From assembly GCF_024347455.1 (NCBI RefSeq), contig NZ_AP025484.1, forward strand, positions 372,001 to 436,000: a DNA stretch of 64,000 nucleotides, given 5' to 3'. The first letter of the stretch is position 1; each line of letters opens with the position of its first letter. The position numbers and the translations under genes are program-made. Below are positions 1 to 9,383 of this stretch, one piece after another. The notes beneath the pieces are model-generated. The model saw only the letters and a program-made list of their open reading frames with translations. It searched no databases and was not told where the DNA came from. Source of the DNA: Vibrio echinoideorum. GTDB taxonomy: Bacteria > Pseudomonadota > Gammaproteobacteria > Enterobacterales > Vibrionaceae.

Positions 1-449
1 TGATGCTCACAGCGCGGGATACCCTTGACGACAAGCTGACCGGTTTTTCCAAAGGGGCTGATGATTATTTGGTGAAGCCGTTTGCAATGGAAGAGCTGAT
101 TGTGCGAGCACAAGTCTTGGCAAAACGGCGCAGTGGTCAGGTAAGCCGCTTATCCGTTTGTGATTTAGACATCGACCTTAAACAACATCAAGCTTGTCGT
201 GCTAACTCCCCTTTGAAGCTTTCACCGACAGCTTTGAAAATATTAGAAATATTGATGCGATCTAGCCCCACCCCAGTTTCGCGAGAGACGATCATGCAAG
301 GTGTGTGGGGGGATGAACAACCGGACAGCAACAGCTTAAAAGTACATATCTTTAATCTGCGTAAACAAGTGGATGGCGAGCAAGAGAATAAATTACTGCA
401 TACCATTGCTGGCAAAGGATTTGCGATTAAGGAGTTACCAGAAGGATGA
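1..449 (+). CDS. OmpR-family response regulator, 5' end cut by the window
   Basis: This is the C-terminal part of a two-component response regulator. The visible protein begins inside the receiver domain: the LTARD stretch and the later K-P-F (VKPF) are the beta4 and beta5 regions that follow the phosphorylated aspartate, which lies upstream of the window. Residues from about 60 to 145 form a winged-helix DNA-binding domain (SRETIMQGVWG, VHIFNLRKQVD, IAGKGFAI). The reading frame is open back to base 1, so the ATG at 3 is internal. The stop overlaps the start of the kinase gene in an ATGA, so the two are co-transcribed and translationally coupled. Target genes cannot be told from this sequence. 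Confidence 0.9.
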   Translation, partial: MLTARDTLDDKLTGFSKGADDYLVKPFAMEELIVRAQVLAKRRSGQVSRLSVCDLDIDLKQHQACRANSPLKLSPTALKILEILMRSSPTPVSRETIMQGVWGDEQPDSNSLKVHIFNLRKQVDGEQENKLLHTIAGKGFAIKELPEG

Positions 450-1699
450 AGATTAGGCCAAGTTTAAGAATCTACGTTTTGCTGGCGATTCTGGTCACGG
501 GAGTGACGACCATTCTGGTGCTATCGGCATTGAGCATAAACTACTTTATCTCGGGTATGGATGTGGCTATGCGTGGCTCTATGATTGCTCAAGCTCAGCA
601 AGAGGTCGTGAAGCCCGGTAAGTCGGTGACCAATCAAGAGTTTACGGTTGCAACGCAATGGAGCGATTTACCACAAGGTATTCAATCTCATATTGAGCAG
701 AGTAATGTTGAGTTAAACGTCATCTCAAAAAAGGTTCTTGGCAAGTCAATCTTCGCACCGCCAAAAGAGGGTTACTTTGTGATGAAAGTGATGAAGGGAG
801 ATGAAGAACGCTATGTTTCAGCTGTGTTTGACCAAACACGGGATCATTTCTTAGAAGACAAAGCGCTTCCTCACTTTGTCACTATCTTGTTGACTGCGTT
901 AGCCGCGATTGTTTTGTTCTTTGCCATTTTAGTTTTGATACTTCGCAAGGTCGCATCGCCCGTTGAACAGCTAAAAAATTGGGCTAAGTCGTTAGATAAA
1001 GATAACCTCAACGAGCCAACCCCAGATTTTCATTTTAGTGAGTTGAACACCTTAGCTAATATCATTCGCGATAGCTTAAGCTCAGTTCAAAGTGGTTTAG
1101 AGCGAGAGCAAAAGTTTTTGGGTTATGCCAGCCACGAGTTACGCACACCCATTGCGGTCACAAGAACCAATAGTGAGCTGCTAGAGAAGTTGATTCAAAA
1201 GGGCAAGAGCCCAGAAAAGCAGCTTGAAGTGATAGACCGAATCAAGCGCGCTGGTTTCACCATGACAGATTTGACTGAAACCTTGTTGTGGTTAACTCGA
1301 CAGCAAGATAAAGACCTGCCCGTGGAGAGCACTCATCTTGGTGAGCTACTGCAACAGATTAACCACGACTTAACCTACTTACTGAGTGGAAAGGCTGTGA
1401 TTGTGAACCTTGAAAGCGACGATACGCGCTGTGAGTTACCACTGGGGCTAACTCGCATTGTGCTGACCAACTTGATTCGAAATGCCTTTCAACACACTGA
1501 CAGCGGTACTGTGGATATCGTCCAGTCGGGTTCTAAAGTCACTATAGTTAACCACAATACCGATGGCACTATAGAAGATAATCATTTGGGCTTTGGCTTG
1601 GGTCTTGAGCTAACTGAAAAGCTGCTCGCGCAATATCAATGGCAATACCATAACCAAGAGTTGGCTGGTGGACGTGAAGTGTGGGTGGATTTCTCGTAA
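446..1699 (+). CDS. Sensor histidine kinase, partner of the preceding regulator
   Basis: A 417-residue inner-membrane kinase. It has a transmembrane segment near residues 10-33, a periplasmic sensor region of about 110 residues, and a second segment near 145-168. A short linker leads to the HisKA box SHELRTP, with the phospho-acceptor His at residue 230. The ATPase part shows an N box (LTNLIRNAFQHT) and a G box (GFGLGLELTEKLL). It would autophosphorylate and pass the phosphate to the regulator encoded just upstream, which it overlaps by 4 bp. The C-terminal domain is compact for the family but its key boxes are present. The signal sensed is not evident. The operon also includes the methyltransferase that follows. 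Confidence 0.9.
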   Translation: MKIRPSLRIYVLLAILVTGVTTILVLSALSINYFISGMDVAMRGSMIAQAQQEVVKPGKSVTNQEFTVATQWSDLPQGIQSHIEQSNVELNVISKKVLGKSIFAPPKEGYFVMKVMKGDEERYVSAVFDQTRDHFLEDKALPHFVTILLTALAAIVLFFAILVLILRKVASPVEQLKNWAKSLDKDNLNEPTPDFHFSELNTLANIIRDSLSSVQSGLEREQKFLGYASHELRTPIAVTRTNSELLEKLIQKGKSPEKQLEVIDRIKRAGFTMTDLTETLLWLTRQQDKDLPVESTHLGELLQQINHDLTYLLSGKAVIVNLESDDTRCELPLGLTRIVLTNLIRNAFQHTDSGTVDIVQSGSKVTIVNHNTDGTIEDNHLGFGLGLELTEKLLAQYQWQYHNQELAGGREVWVDFS

Positions 1700-2310
1700 T
1701 GCACTGGCGCGACCGTTTTAAGGTGTATTGGTATCATCGAAAGCAGACTAATCGTTGGCAGGGCGATAAAGCTAAGTCTTTAGGTTGGACAAGCGAAGAG
1801 AGCCAATTATGTCGCTTCGAAGTTATCGCTCGCTCGGCCGATTTTGAGAAGAAAAGTGTTTTGGATTTGGGCTGTGGTTATGGAGAGTTGTTTGAACTGC
1901 TCGATAGTATCTATCGCATTCAATCGTACACTGGAGTTGATCAACATGCAGACTTTCTTAAGAAGGCAAAGCAAAACTACACCGAAGCACGCTGCGAATT
2001 TTTATCGGGTGATATGAGTAACATGAACCTACCAGCCCACGATATTGTGGTCGCCAGTGGTTCACTGAATTACATATCACGTGACTCTGACTACCTGACC
2101 AATATGATTACTCGTATGTTTGGATTGGCGAATCAGACCGTGATTTTTAATCTTCTGAATTCAAGCCAATATCCTTCTCGCAATACCTTGATGAGTTACC
2201 ACCCTCAAGGTGTCTATCGTTTCTGTAAAACGCTCTGTGAGGATGTCTCTTTAATAGAGGGCTACGCAGAAGGGGACTTCACAATAGTGATGAACAAAAT
2301 TACGCCCTGA
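1699..2310 (+). CDS. Class I SAM-dependent methyltransferase
   Basis: A soluble protein of 203 residues. The SAM-binding motif I is VLDLGCGYGELFELL, followed by an acidic residue at the end of beta2 (GVDQHADFL) and a motif near FLSGDMSNMNLP. These identify a Rossmann-type methyltransferase, but the substrate is unknown. The frame is open from a GTG at 1681. I place the start at the ATG at 1699 because it overlaps the kinase stop as TAATG, a common coupled arrangement, and because the GTG would add residues unlike the family. It is the last gene of the two-component operon; a hairpin follows at 2354-2390. The stop codon lies within a hexanucleotide repeat. Confidence 0.8.
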   Translation: MHWRDRFKVYWYHRKQTNRWQGDKAKSLGWTSEESQLCRFEVIARSADFEKKSVLDLGCGYGELFELLDSIYRIQSYTGVDQHADFLKKAKQNYTEARCEFLSGDMSNMNLPAHDIVVASGSLNYISRDSDYLTNMITRMFGLANQTVIFNLLNSSQYPSRNTLMSYHPQGVYRFCKTLCEDVSLIEGYAEGDFTIVMNKITP

Positions 2311-2331
2311 GCCTGAGCCTGAGCCTGAGCC
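2306..2331. repeat. Tandem CCTGAG hexamers, about four copies
   Basis: The unit CCTGAG is repeated about four times and includes the TGA stop of the methyltransferase gene. It is one of several short tandem repeats placed at gene ends in this window. Confidence 0.85.
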
Positions 2332-2353
2332 GAGTGATGTTGTAGTAAGCACT

Positions 2354-2390
2354 AAAAAGCCGCAGGCCTCGAAAGGTATGCGGCTTTTTT
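2354..2390. terminator. Bidirectional rho-independent terminator
   Basis: The arms AAAAAGCCGCA and TGCGGCTTTTT flank a 14-base loop, with T runs on both strands. It lies between the convergent methyltransferase and DUF3541-like genes and can serve both. Confidence 0.85.
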
Positions 2391-2452
2391 AGCTTCTATA
2401 GACCACTTAGGTATCGCTGCTTATTTAAAGCACGTTATTTGCTCTACCGTTG

Positions 2453-3655
2453 TTACTTATTGAGCGATTGGTTTTTAACGAGTCCGTAAGGGATGTTAGT
2501 AAACACTTTAGGGTTGCCTTCATAAGTCGGAGCCTCGTTCACTTGCTGCCAATCGAGTAGCATGATTGCTAACACGTTGCGGTGTTCACCGTATTCAAGA
2601 TCAAAATCGCCAGTGATCGAAGGGATCATGCCGTGGTCCTTGTCGATAGATGCTTGGATTGCGAGGCGGGTTTTCTCTACAACTGGATCATCTTCTAAGC
2701 CAGCGAGTAAGAAGGTTAATCCAACCTCAGCAATCACATCTTCTTTAGCGCGCAGCAGAATCGTATCGATGTTTTCTCTAAAGTAATCGTAGATCCATTG
2801 GTGATCGTGTTCGCTCACTTGATGCTGATAGTACTCTGAGTCGCCAAAGATGACGTGTGTCATACCATAGAGTTTATTGCCGTATTGCTGGCTTGAAAGC
2901 TTCTTGTCTTTTTCGTCGGGGTACGCTTTTTGGAAGGTGTCGATGAACTCATCAACGACATCTTGTTCTCCCAGTTGGCGCAACCAGTAAACTTGATTAG
3001 CTAATTGAGCCGCCCATGCCTTTATCATGTCTTCATTCGTCACGTATCGAGAAAAGTCATAACGACGAATGATTTCACGAAGCTTGGCATCGTTGTTGTG
3101 TTCTAACCCGTATTCATTGGCACGCGCCATAGAGCCAAGGAGATCAACACCAAGATAAAGGTATTCTGGCATGTGCTTGGTGATGTTGTAACGTCGAACA
3201 CTGCGTTCATCGTTGTCGCCAACATAGGAAGCAACTCGTTTTTCTGAGTACAGTACAATTTGTTCGGTGGTTTGAACATCATTCGACAGGGTGCTGAGCT
3301 TACTTGCTACGCGTGCCATATCACTCCATACCGCAGCCGAATATTTATCGTCTAATGTTTGTCGATACATACGCAAACCATAGTGACCCTCTTTGAAGGC
3401 GGGCAGGGTATAAAGTTGGCTTTCGTAGGTAGTACGAATGAGGTCTGCAGATTGTTTGAAAGACTGTTGCTGAGAATGAAGATAATCAGCTGGTGATTGA
3501 ACACTTGGTACGCTTGTTGCTTGGTTATTCTCTTGTATGTTAACAGTTCGCTGTGTGTCGAAAGCCGCTTGCGTATCAGAAGTAGCTTGTGCGTGAACCG
3601 CAACTGTAGCTGAGGCTGATAATAATGTGCACAGAGTTAGCGTTTTTAGCTTCAT
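2453..3655 (-). CDS. Secreted protein of unknown function, DUF3541-like
   Basis: A 400-residue protein with a clear signal peptide: Lys at 2 and 4, a hydrophobic core to about residue 19, and cleavage after a VHA-type site. The mature part is mostly helical and rich in charged residues, with no catalytic motif I recognise. Its pattern (HYGLRMYRQTLDDKY, HMPEYLYLGVDLLGSM, LAIMLLDWQQ) fits, from memory, the Vibrio family DUF3541; I could not check this. It should be periplasmic. It is monocistronic, converges on the methyltransferase across a bidirectional terminator, and has 285 bp of upstream DNA shared with the divergent diguanylate cyclase. No function is proposed. Confidence 0.65.
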   Translation of the reverse strand: MKLKTLTLCTLLSASATVAVHAQATSDTQAAFDTQRTVNIQENNQATSVPSVQSPADYLHSQQQSFKQSADLIRTTYESQLYTLPAFKEGHYGLRMYRQTLDDKYSAAVWSDMARVASKLSTLSNDVQTTEQIVLYSEKRVASYVGDNDERSVRRYNITKHMPEYLYLGVDLLGSMARANEYGLEHNNDAKLREIIRRYDFSRYVTNEDMIKAWAAQLANQVYWLRQLGEQDVVDEFIDTFQKAYPDEKDKKLSSQQYGNKLYGMTHVIFGDSEYYQHQVSEHDHQWIYDYFRENIDTILLRAKEDVIAEVGLTFLLAGLEDDPVVEKTRLAIQASIDKDHGMIPSITGDFDLEYGEHRNVLAIMLLDWQQVNEAPTYEGNPKVFTNIPYGLVKNQSLNK

Positions 3656-3940
3656 GTTCGTAATGTACCAAGCTGATTAGTGGTAAGTATAAAATAACAC
3701 TGATGAATCCATTAATGTAAGGTTTGGGTCAACACAATGTTAGCTTTATAAGGTTCATTAAGGATTTTTGATTTAGTAATCAGTGTCATTAATTGGCTAT
3801 GGAGTGATGAATAGCTCAATAATGAATGGAGGCCTGACGTTAAGTATGGATTTTTAACGACTGGGCGGCATACTTAAAGAGTAAGCCAGAAATGAGCCAG
3901 TTAAGGCAGTAAACAGAACAAAAGTGTTAGAGGTTCGTGA

Positions 3941-5296
3941 ATGCCAAGTCGTTCTAGCAAGCAGTGGCCTGCCAAATTGTTATCTTTGTTGTTTTTCTTA
4001 TCGGTAGTGAGTGCTATCGAGTTTTTTCACGCCAAGCAGTTAACTTTCCTTAAAAATGAATCCTATTCAGAGGCAAAGAAACAGCTATCTATTATTCGAT
4101 CTCGTATAGAAGCGACGATCGTCTCAGACATGTATGTCCTCAACAATTTCTCTACTCTTGTGACCATCAACCCAAATGGTGACCAAAAAGGTTGGGATCA
4201 GATCGCGCAAAATATTATTCGAGATGGCTTTCATATTCGATTGATCGGCCTAGCCGAAAACGATGTACTTAATTTCGTTTATCCAATGGAAGGCAATGAG
4301 CAGATCCTCGGTATTGATTACCGTGACTACCCAATTCAATGGGAGTCGGTTGAGATCGCTCGTAATATCGGTAATACATTTATCGCTGGCCCATTTGAGT
4401 TATTCCAAGGTGGTCAAGCGTTGATTACACGTACACCTATCTTTAGAGATCCTCCCTTCAACCAAGATTATTGGGGTGTGTCGAGCGCCGTGATTGACTT
4501 AGATGAGTTGTTTGAAGATGTCGGTGTTGGCAAGATTGAAAAAAAATATGAATTAGCAATACGTGGAGCAAATAGCGCAGGAAAAGAAGGCGCCGTTTTC
4601 TATGGCAAGCAAGATGTGTTCAATAATGCTTTTACGACTGAGCAAGTAAACTTTCCATATGGTGGGTGGTACCTTGCCTTATCCGGGAATGAACATGTTC
4701 TCATGGATGTGCCTTGGTATCGAATCCAAATTGTCAGGCTAGTGGGTTATACCCTTATGCTTGTTCTTGCGATGGCTTTCTTTACCATCTATCGACTTTA
4801 TCGCATTGCAGATAGTCGCTCAATGCATGATGAGTTGACAATGTTGCCTAACCGCCGTTATTTCATGTATAGCCTCAAGCAAGCGTTCAAAACAGTCAAA
4901 AAGCAGAAAACAAAATCCTTTGCTGTGGTTAACATTGATCTCGATGGTTTTAAGGCGATCAATGATACTTATGGTCATGTCGCGGGCGATAAAGTTTTAA
5001 TTGAATGCGCCAAGCGAATAAAGAGTAAATTGCGTACTTCTGATATTGTCGCAAGGATGGGCGGAGACGAATTTTTAGTGCTGTTACCTCGCATTGTCGA
5101 TGAGCAACATGTGGCATCGATTACGAAGAAACTGCAATGTGCGATTTGCGAAATGCCGGTTGTCTATGAATCACACTCGATCTACCTGAGAATCAGTGTC
5201 GGTTGGGTGAGTTATGACGATAGCTTCAATGATGTGGATGGTCTTTTGAAAGCCGCTGATGACAAAATGTATCAACAGAAGCGTCAAGTTATCTAA
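3941..5296 (+). CDS. Membrane diguanylate cyclase with CHASE sensor domain
   Basis: A 451-residue enzyme expected to make cyclic di-GMP from two GTP. Transmembrane segments near residues 12-28 and 265-285 bracket a periplasmic CHASE-type ligand domain; the run LNFVYPMEGNEQILGIDYRD is typical. The cytoplasmic GGDEF domain has the exact signature GGDEF at residues 374-378. An RTSD inhibitory (I) site lies five residues upstream, so product feedback inhibition is likely. The metal and substrate region INIDLDGFKAINDTYGH-like (NIDLDGFKAIND) is intact. The ATG at 3941 is preceded by AGAGG at a suitable distance. It stands alone; the next gene is 160 bp downstream. The ligand is unknown. Confidence 0.9.
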   Translation: MPSRSSKQWPAKLLSLLFFLSVVSAIEFFHAKQLTFLKNESYSEAKKQLSIIRSRIEATIVSDMYVLNNFSTLVTINPNGDQKGWDQIAQNIIRDGFHIRLIGLAENDVLNFVYPMEGNEQILGIDYRDYPIQWESVEIARNIGNTFIAGPFELFQGGQALITRTPIFRDPPFNQDYWGVSSAVIDLDELFEDVGVGKIEKKYELAIRGANSAGKEGAVFYGKQDVFNNAFTTEQVNFPYGGWYLALSGNEHVLMDVPWYRIQIVRLVGYTLMLVLAMAFFTIYRLYRIADSRSMHDELTMLPNRRYFMYSLKQAFKTVKKQKTKSFAVVNIDLDGFKAINDTYGHVAGDKVLIECAKRIKSKLRTSDIVARMGGDEFLVLLPRIVDEQHVASITKKLQCAICEMPVVYESHSIYLRISVGWVSYDDSFNDVDGLLKAADDKMYQQKRQVI

Positions 5297-5459
5297 GTTG
5301 AATATGGTCAATGATTAGAATTTAGTTGCTGAATGTGGGGAAAAGCCTCAGAATACCGCGCTTTGCTTCGTATCAATGATTTGATAAGCAAAAGCTGCAG
5401 CAATACGCCTTCACGGGGTGTTGCTCATACTAAATGTTATTCAACTGAGAAAATAATTT

Positions 5460-7025
5460 ATGAGTTTTACCTCCCTTGGCCTTTCTGAACCGATTCTTAA
5501 AGCTATTGAAGCACAAGGTTACGATAAGCCATCACCAATCCAAGAGAAAGCCGTACCAGCTGTCCTAACGGGCAAAGATGTTATGGCCGCTGCTCAAACC
5601 GGTACAGGTAAAACTGCAGGCTTCACGTTACCTATTCTTGAAATGTTATCAAAAGGCCCTCGCGTACGTCAGAATCAAGTTCGTGCATTGATATTAACAC
5701 CAACCCGTGAGCTTGCTGCGCAAGTGAATGGCAGTGTAGTTAAGTACGGTATCAATCTACCTCTGACTTCTACGGTTGTGTTTGGTGGCGTGAAAATTAA
5801 TCCACAGATGCAAAAACTGCGTAAAGGTAGTGATGTTCTGGTGGCAACACCGGGTCGTCTACTTGACCTATACAACCAAAATGCAGTGCGCTTTGATCAG
5901 CTAGAGATCCTTGTGTTAGATGAAGCTGACCGCATGCTAGACATGGGTTTCATTCGCGACATCCGTAAGATCTTGGCTTTCTTGCCTAAGAAACGTCAGA
6001 ACCTATTATTCTCAGCAACTTTCTCAGATGATATTCGTGGCTTGGCGAAAGGTTTAGTAAACAGTCCTGTTGAAATCTCGGTAAGCCCTGCGAACTCAAC
6101 AGCACCAACTGTTGAGCAAAGCATCTACCCAGTAGATAAAAAGAAAAAAAGCGCAATGCTAGCGAAGCTGATCAAAGATAATGATTGGCGACAAGTGCTC
6201 GTGTTTAGCAAAACGAAACATGGCGCGAACAAGCTTTCACACTTCCTTGACGAGCAAGGCATCTCAGCGGCTCCTATTCATGGTAACAAGAGCCAAGGCG
6301 CGCGTACTAAAGCCCTAGAGAACTTCAAGACGGGTAAAGTACGAGTATTAGTCGCGACAGATATTGCAGCTCGTGGTATCGATATTCCACAGTTGCCTCA
6401 AGTAGTGAATTTCGACCTTCCAAACGTATCAGAAGATTACGTTCACCGTATTGGCCGTACTGGCCGTGCTGGTGAAGTTGGTAAAGCAATTTCATTGGTT
6501 TGTGCTGATGAAGTGAGTGAACTCTTTGGTATCGAACGCCTTATTCAACAAGTGCTTGAGCGTCGTGAACTTGAAGGTTTTGCACCAGTAAACAAGTTGC
6601 CTGAATCTCGTTTGGATGCACGTCCAATTAAGGCTAAGAAGCCGAAAAAGACACGTGAACACTCTGATGGTCAACGTTCTGGTGAGAATGCTCGAGGTCA
6701 CAAACCAGCAGGTAAAAACAAGCGTCATGTCTCTGGTTCAGGTTCTGCTCCTAAGCGTAAGCCAAATGCGAACAATCCTAACTCAAGCAACAAAGCCTCT
6801 GAAAGCAACTCTTCAGTCTCAGGTGATGATAAGTCTTTAAGAAACAACGGCAGCAACTATAAGCGTGGTAATGCTGGTGGAAGCGCTGAGAAGAACACTA
6901 ACTCAGGTGGTAAAAACGGTGCTGGTCAACCTAAGAAGTCAGGTTACGGCCCAGGACGTTCATCAAACAAACCGTCTGGTAGTCAGCCATCTAGAAATCG
7001 TTCTAAGCCTGCGGCTCAAAAATAG
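5460..7025 (+). CDS. rhlE: DEAD-box ATP-dependent RNA helicase, RhlE-like
   Basis: A 521-residue helicase with the full motif set: a Q motif ([10 protein letters not shown]), [30 protein letters not shown] and HRIGRTGR. The catalytic core ends near residue 385. The C-terminal 130 residues are a low-complexity tail rich in Lys, Ser, Asn, Gly and Arg, typical of RhlE proteins and expected to hold RNA. It would act in the cytoplasm on structured RNA in ribosome assembly or mRNA decay. The tail region also carries spurious open frames. The gene is monocistronic and is followed by a strong terminator at 7142. The symbol is assigned by architecture and is less certain than the family. Confidence 0.85.
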   Translation: MSFTSLGLSEPILKAIEAQGYDKPSPIQEKAVPAVLTGKDVMAAAQTGTGKTAGFTLPILEMLSKGPRVRQNQVRALILTPTRELAAQVNGSVVKYGINLPLTSTVVFGGVKINPQMQKLRKGSDVLVATPGRLLDLYNQNAVRFDQLEILVLDEADRMLDMGFIRDIRKILAFLPKKRQNLLFSATFSDDIRGLAKGLVNSPVEISVSPANSTAPTVEQSIYPVDKKKKSAMLAKLIKDNDWRQVLVFSKTKHGANKLSHFLDEQGISAAPIHGNKSQGARTKALENFKTGKVRVLVATDIAARGIDIPQLPQVVNFDLPNVSEDYVHRIGRTGRAGEVGKAISLVCADEVSELFGIERLIQQVLERRELEGFAPVNKLPESRLDARPIKAKKPKKTREHSDGQRSGENARGHKPAGKNKRHVSGSGSAPKRKPNANNPNSSNKASESNSSVSGDDKSLRNNGSNYKRGNAGGSAEKNTNSGGKNGAGQPKKSGYGPGRSSNKPSGSQPSRNRSKPAAQK

Positions 7026-7141
7026 AGACGAGCTCAGTTTAAGTTGATTATTGCGAAGGTCGTTTTTGAGAAAACCTCCTTCTGTAATTAATAGTTAGAA
7101 GCTATAAATTAGACGTTAGAAGTTTTTAATAGAACCCAATG

Positions 7142-7178
7142 AAACGCGAATGTTGATATTCAATGTTCGCGTTTTTTT
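7142..7178 (+). terminator. Terminator downstream of the RhlE-like gene
   Basis: AAACGCGAA pairs with TTCGCGTTT around an AT-rich inner stem (TGTTGA...), followed by seven T. It lies about 120 bp after the helicase stop. Confidence 0.8.
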
Positions 7179-7317
7179 ATACGTATAATATGTCAGTGCT
7201 ATGGGTTTGTAGGTTCGAGATAAGCTAGGTAAATGGAAGAATGCAGGTCCAGAGAGGATTAACTAAACCTTAAGAATTGTTTAATAACAACATAATCACT
7301 AGCGTTTTTGTTTTATT

Positions 7318-7330
7318 TTGCAATTTGCAA
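7318..7330 (+). promoter_or_regulatory. LuxO-binding site of the first qrr gene
   Basis: TTGCAATTTGCAA fits the established LuxO operator TTGCA-N3-TGCAA exactly. It lies about 75 bp upstream of the sigma-54 -24 element at 7407, a normal enhancer distance. A weaker related half site, TTTGCAAAA, follows at 7338. Confidence 0.8.
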
Positions 7331-7404
7331 TTCCACTTTGCAAAATAAACAGTAATTTGTGTCTAATACGTGTCCAGATGCGTAGTAAATACGTAGTTGA
7401 AAAG

Positions 7405-7421
7405 TTGGCACGCATGCTGCA
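7405..7421 (+). promoter_or_regulatory. Sigma-54 promoter of the first qrr gene
   Basis: TTGGCACGCATGCTGCA matches the RpoN consensus with one mismatch and exactly 10 bases between the -24 GG and the -12 GC. The predicted start, about 12 bases on, is the T at 7432, where the conserved Qrr sequence begins. Confidence 0.88.
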
Positions 7422-7431
7422 TTAGTAATGG

Positions 7432-7540
7432 TGACCCTTCTTAAGCCGAGGGTCACCTAGCCAACTGACGTTGTTAGTGAACCCATATTGTTCACACAAA
7501 ATATATGACCAATCACCTTTATTGTGATTGGTTTTTTTTT
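7432..7540 (+). ncRNA. qrr: Qrr quorum-regulatory small RNA, copy A
   Basis: A small RNA of about 108 nt. The 5' stem-loop TGACCC...GGGTCA is followed by the Qrr core CTAGCCAACTGACGTTGTTA, known to pair with luxR/hapR-type and aphA mRNAs with Hfq. It ends in a terminator hairpin, CCAATCAC and GTGATTGG, with nine T at 7532-7540. Its first 52 bases differ at one position from the second copy at 15168. Qrr RNAs are made at low cell density when phospho-LuxO activates RpoN; the operator and promoter are visible upstream. The family call is firm, but which qrr number it is cannot be decided here. Confidence 0.93.
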
Positions 7541-7681
7541 GCCTGAATTTTGAGTTCTATTAGCTTTTACTAAGCTCATGAATCAAACATAGCAAACAAA
7601 TTAACTATGTTTTTATTTGAGAGCGTGTTTTGATTTGAGAGCATATTGTTGCTTTGCTGCATTAGACTCGCTAGAAAGTCG

Positions 7682-9199
7682 TTAATCCCCACCACATTTT
7701 GAATAGCAGCTTGGTTGGCGTGGACATTCTCCTCCTCTGGAGCAGATAAGCCTAGCCTCTGTCTCTATCCCACGTTCAATCCAATTTATATTTAGAATTT
7801 TGGCTACTGTCGTGAGATCTTTCTTGATGTTACGCGGTATTACTACCGAACCACCATTGCTGACGCATGACGCTTTAAGCTGCTCTGCGATGTCTCTTGA
7901 ATTACCACCTTGAGCATCAATCGCTGGGTTTAAGTCTATACCAGCACATAACACGCGATTGTTACCCGCTGGATCCGTCATATTGATGGATTCACAGCAG
8001 TAGATTCTTGGCTCATCTCCCACATTTAAAATGGAGATCTGAGCTGAGCTACCCGCTCGAGGCTCTGATAATCGACGGAACACAGCCCAATGTTGACATG
8101 GGTCGGCGACCGTTCTCATATTCCCCCAAGGCAGTGGAATCCCGTTCCCGCGGTATACCGCCTTGAGTTTCCCCGGCCCATAAGCATCAAAGTAGTGCCA
8201 GTGAGGGTAGGGCGATACTACCGTCATTCTTCGCATCGCAACAGAGGGGGAAACCCCTGCTCTTTTGTGAACGTCGATTTCGTAACCAGTACGATCAAGG
8301 AGTTGTCTAAATGGGACTTTCGGACACAACAATGCACCAGCAAAGAAGCTAGATTCAAAGTCTCGCCACGCCTGTAGAATATCTTGAGAGTTCAGCTGTG
8401 AAGATCCTGAAACCTGGTTGTCATCCCATGTGTTGTTGTTACCGACCGACAACACACTCTTTAGGCCTTCTTTGCTATGCAGAATGCAATGGCCGATATA
8501 AACCGAGAGATCGTATTTCAGACGAGTTGGGTACTCTTTGAGAATTTCATTCAAAAAGATTGTACCTGGAGGTTCAAAGAATGAGGTGACCAACTGCTTA
8601 GCATTAATTCCGAGTTCATCGACAACGTCTTGCGGTGTGCGTGTAACCCAGCGAATGTTTATTCCAAGGCTTCTAGCGATGTCTATGAGGTCCTCTACGC
8701 TGAGATTAAGGCGTTTTAAGCCTACCTCTTCTGCGGCGCGCTCAAGGTCAGGGAAGTGGTTCTGGTTGCTCTCTTGGTGTGCTCTAATCAATAGGTGAGC
8801 AAACTGGCGACCAGATATGCCAGTTTGTGACAACATCTCAGGTATCGCAATTTGCAATATGTCATTGGAGAAAAGAAAGCTAGGCTCAAGCGCCATACCA
8901 CTTATCCCACCACGGTTTCCTTTGTCAGGGGCGATGGCTTGTTGTTCAGATTCGTCGTCGAGGAACCACATTGGACTTTTCTGAAAAACTTGTGCGATCA
9001 CCTCCAACATATCGATGCTTGGGACTCGCTTTCCACGCTCAATCATTGAAAGGTAAGAAACGGAAGGTGCATATTCTGGGTCGATTCTAATACAACGCGC
9101 AGACAGGTCTTCCATCGTTAAATGGTTACGTTTTCTTAGGTTACGTATTTTAGTACCTAGGAAATGCGACTGACGAACTAAACTTTTTGACAAGGCCAT
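7682..9199 (-). CDS. XRE-family regulator, ScfR/DUF3612-like
   Basis: A large regulator of 505 residues. The N-terminal helix-turn-helix (about residues 12-70: IRNLRKRNHLTMEDLS, YLSMIERGKRVPS) is of the XRE type. A middle domain resembles the IrrE/DUF955 region of short-chain fatty acyl responsive regulators. The C-terminal part, which I recall as DUF3612, ends in a cysteine cluster (CSRGGECPRQPSCYSKCGG). Relatives control acetate, propionate or glyoxylate-cycle genes, which fits the malate-synthase-like gene encoded divergently. The frame is open from a GTG at 9214, but I prefer the ATG at 9199 (MALSKSLV). Repeated TTGTRAAATT sequences lie just upstream and are candidate operators. It converges on qrr copy A. 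Confidence 0.78.
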   Translation of the reverse strand: MALSKSLVRQSHFLGTKIRNLRKRNHLTMEDLSARCIRIDPEYAPSVSYLSMIERGKRVPSIDMLEVIAQVFQKSPMWFLDDESEQQAIAPDKGNRGGISGMALEPSFLFSNDILQIAIPEMLSQTGISGRQFAHLLIRAHQESNQNHFPDLERAAEEVGLKRLNLSVEDLIDIARSLGINIRWVTRTPQDVVDELGINAKQLVTSFFEPPGTIFLNEILKEYPTRLKYDLSVYIGHCILHSKEGLKSVLSVGNNNTWDDNQVSGSSQLNSQDILQAWRDFESSFFAGALLCPKVPFRQLLDRTGYEIDVHKRAGVSPSVAMRRMTVVSPYPHWHYFDAYGPGKLKAVYRGNGIPLPWGNMRTVADPCQHWAVFRRLSEPRAGSSAQISILNVGDEPRIYCCESINMTDPAGNNRVLCAGIDLNPAIDAQGGNSRDIAEQLKASCVSNGGSVVIPRNIKKDLTTVAKILNINWIERGIETEARLICSRGGECPRQPSCYSKCGGD

Positions 9200-9200
9200 A

Positions 9201-9284
9201 TTTGTAAAATTCACATTGTAAAATTTTTGTTGTGAAATTGTATGTAAAAAAGCGCTAATCTACAAACTAAGCAATTCACAAAAT
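9201..9284. promoter_or_regulatory. Cluster of TTGTRAAATT half sites in a divergent promoter region
   Basis: TTTGTAAAATTC (9201), ATTGTAAAATTT (9215) and GTTGTGAAATTG (9229) are direct copies, and GCAATTCACAAAA (9271-9283) is an inverted one. They sit between the XRE regulator and the divergent malate-synthase-like gene, suggesting autoregulation and control of the neighbour. The protein that binds is inferred. Confidence 0.5.
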
Positions 9285-9383
9285 AACAAATAAATTAAAC
9301 GTTAGTTTGGAATAATTGCTCTAGGACACATTTTTGCTGTAGAAATCGGTGGTTATCACCGGACTGGTCAAGAGGGAAAGACT

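Noticed and set aside
6492..7047. Overlapping frames in the tail of the RhlE-like gene
   Set aside because: They arise from the low-complexity Lys/Ser/Asn codons of the helicase tail and have no ribosome sites or family features.
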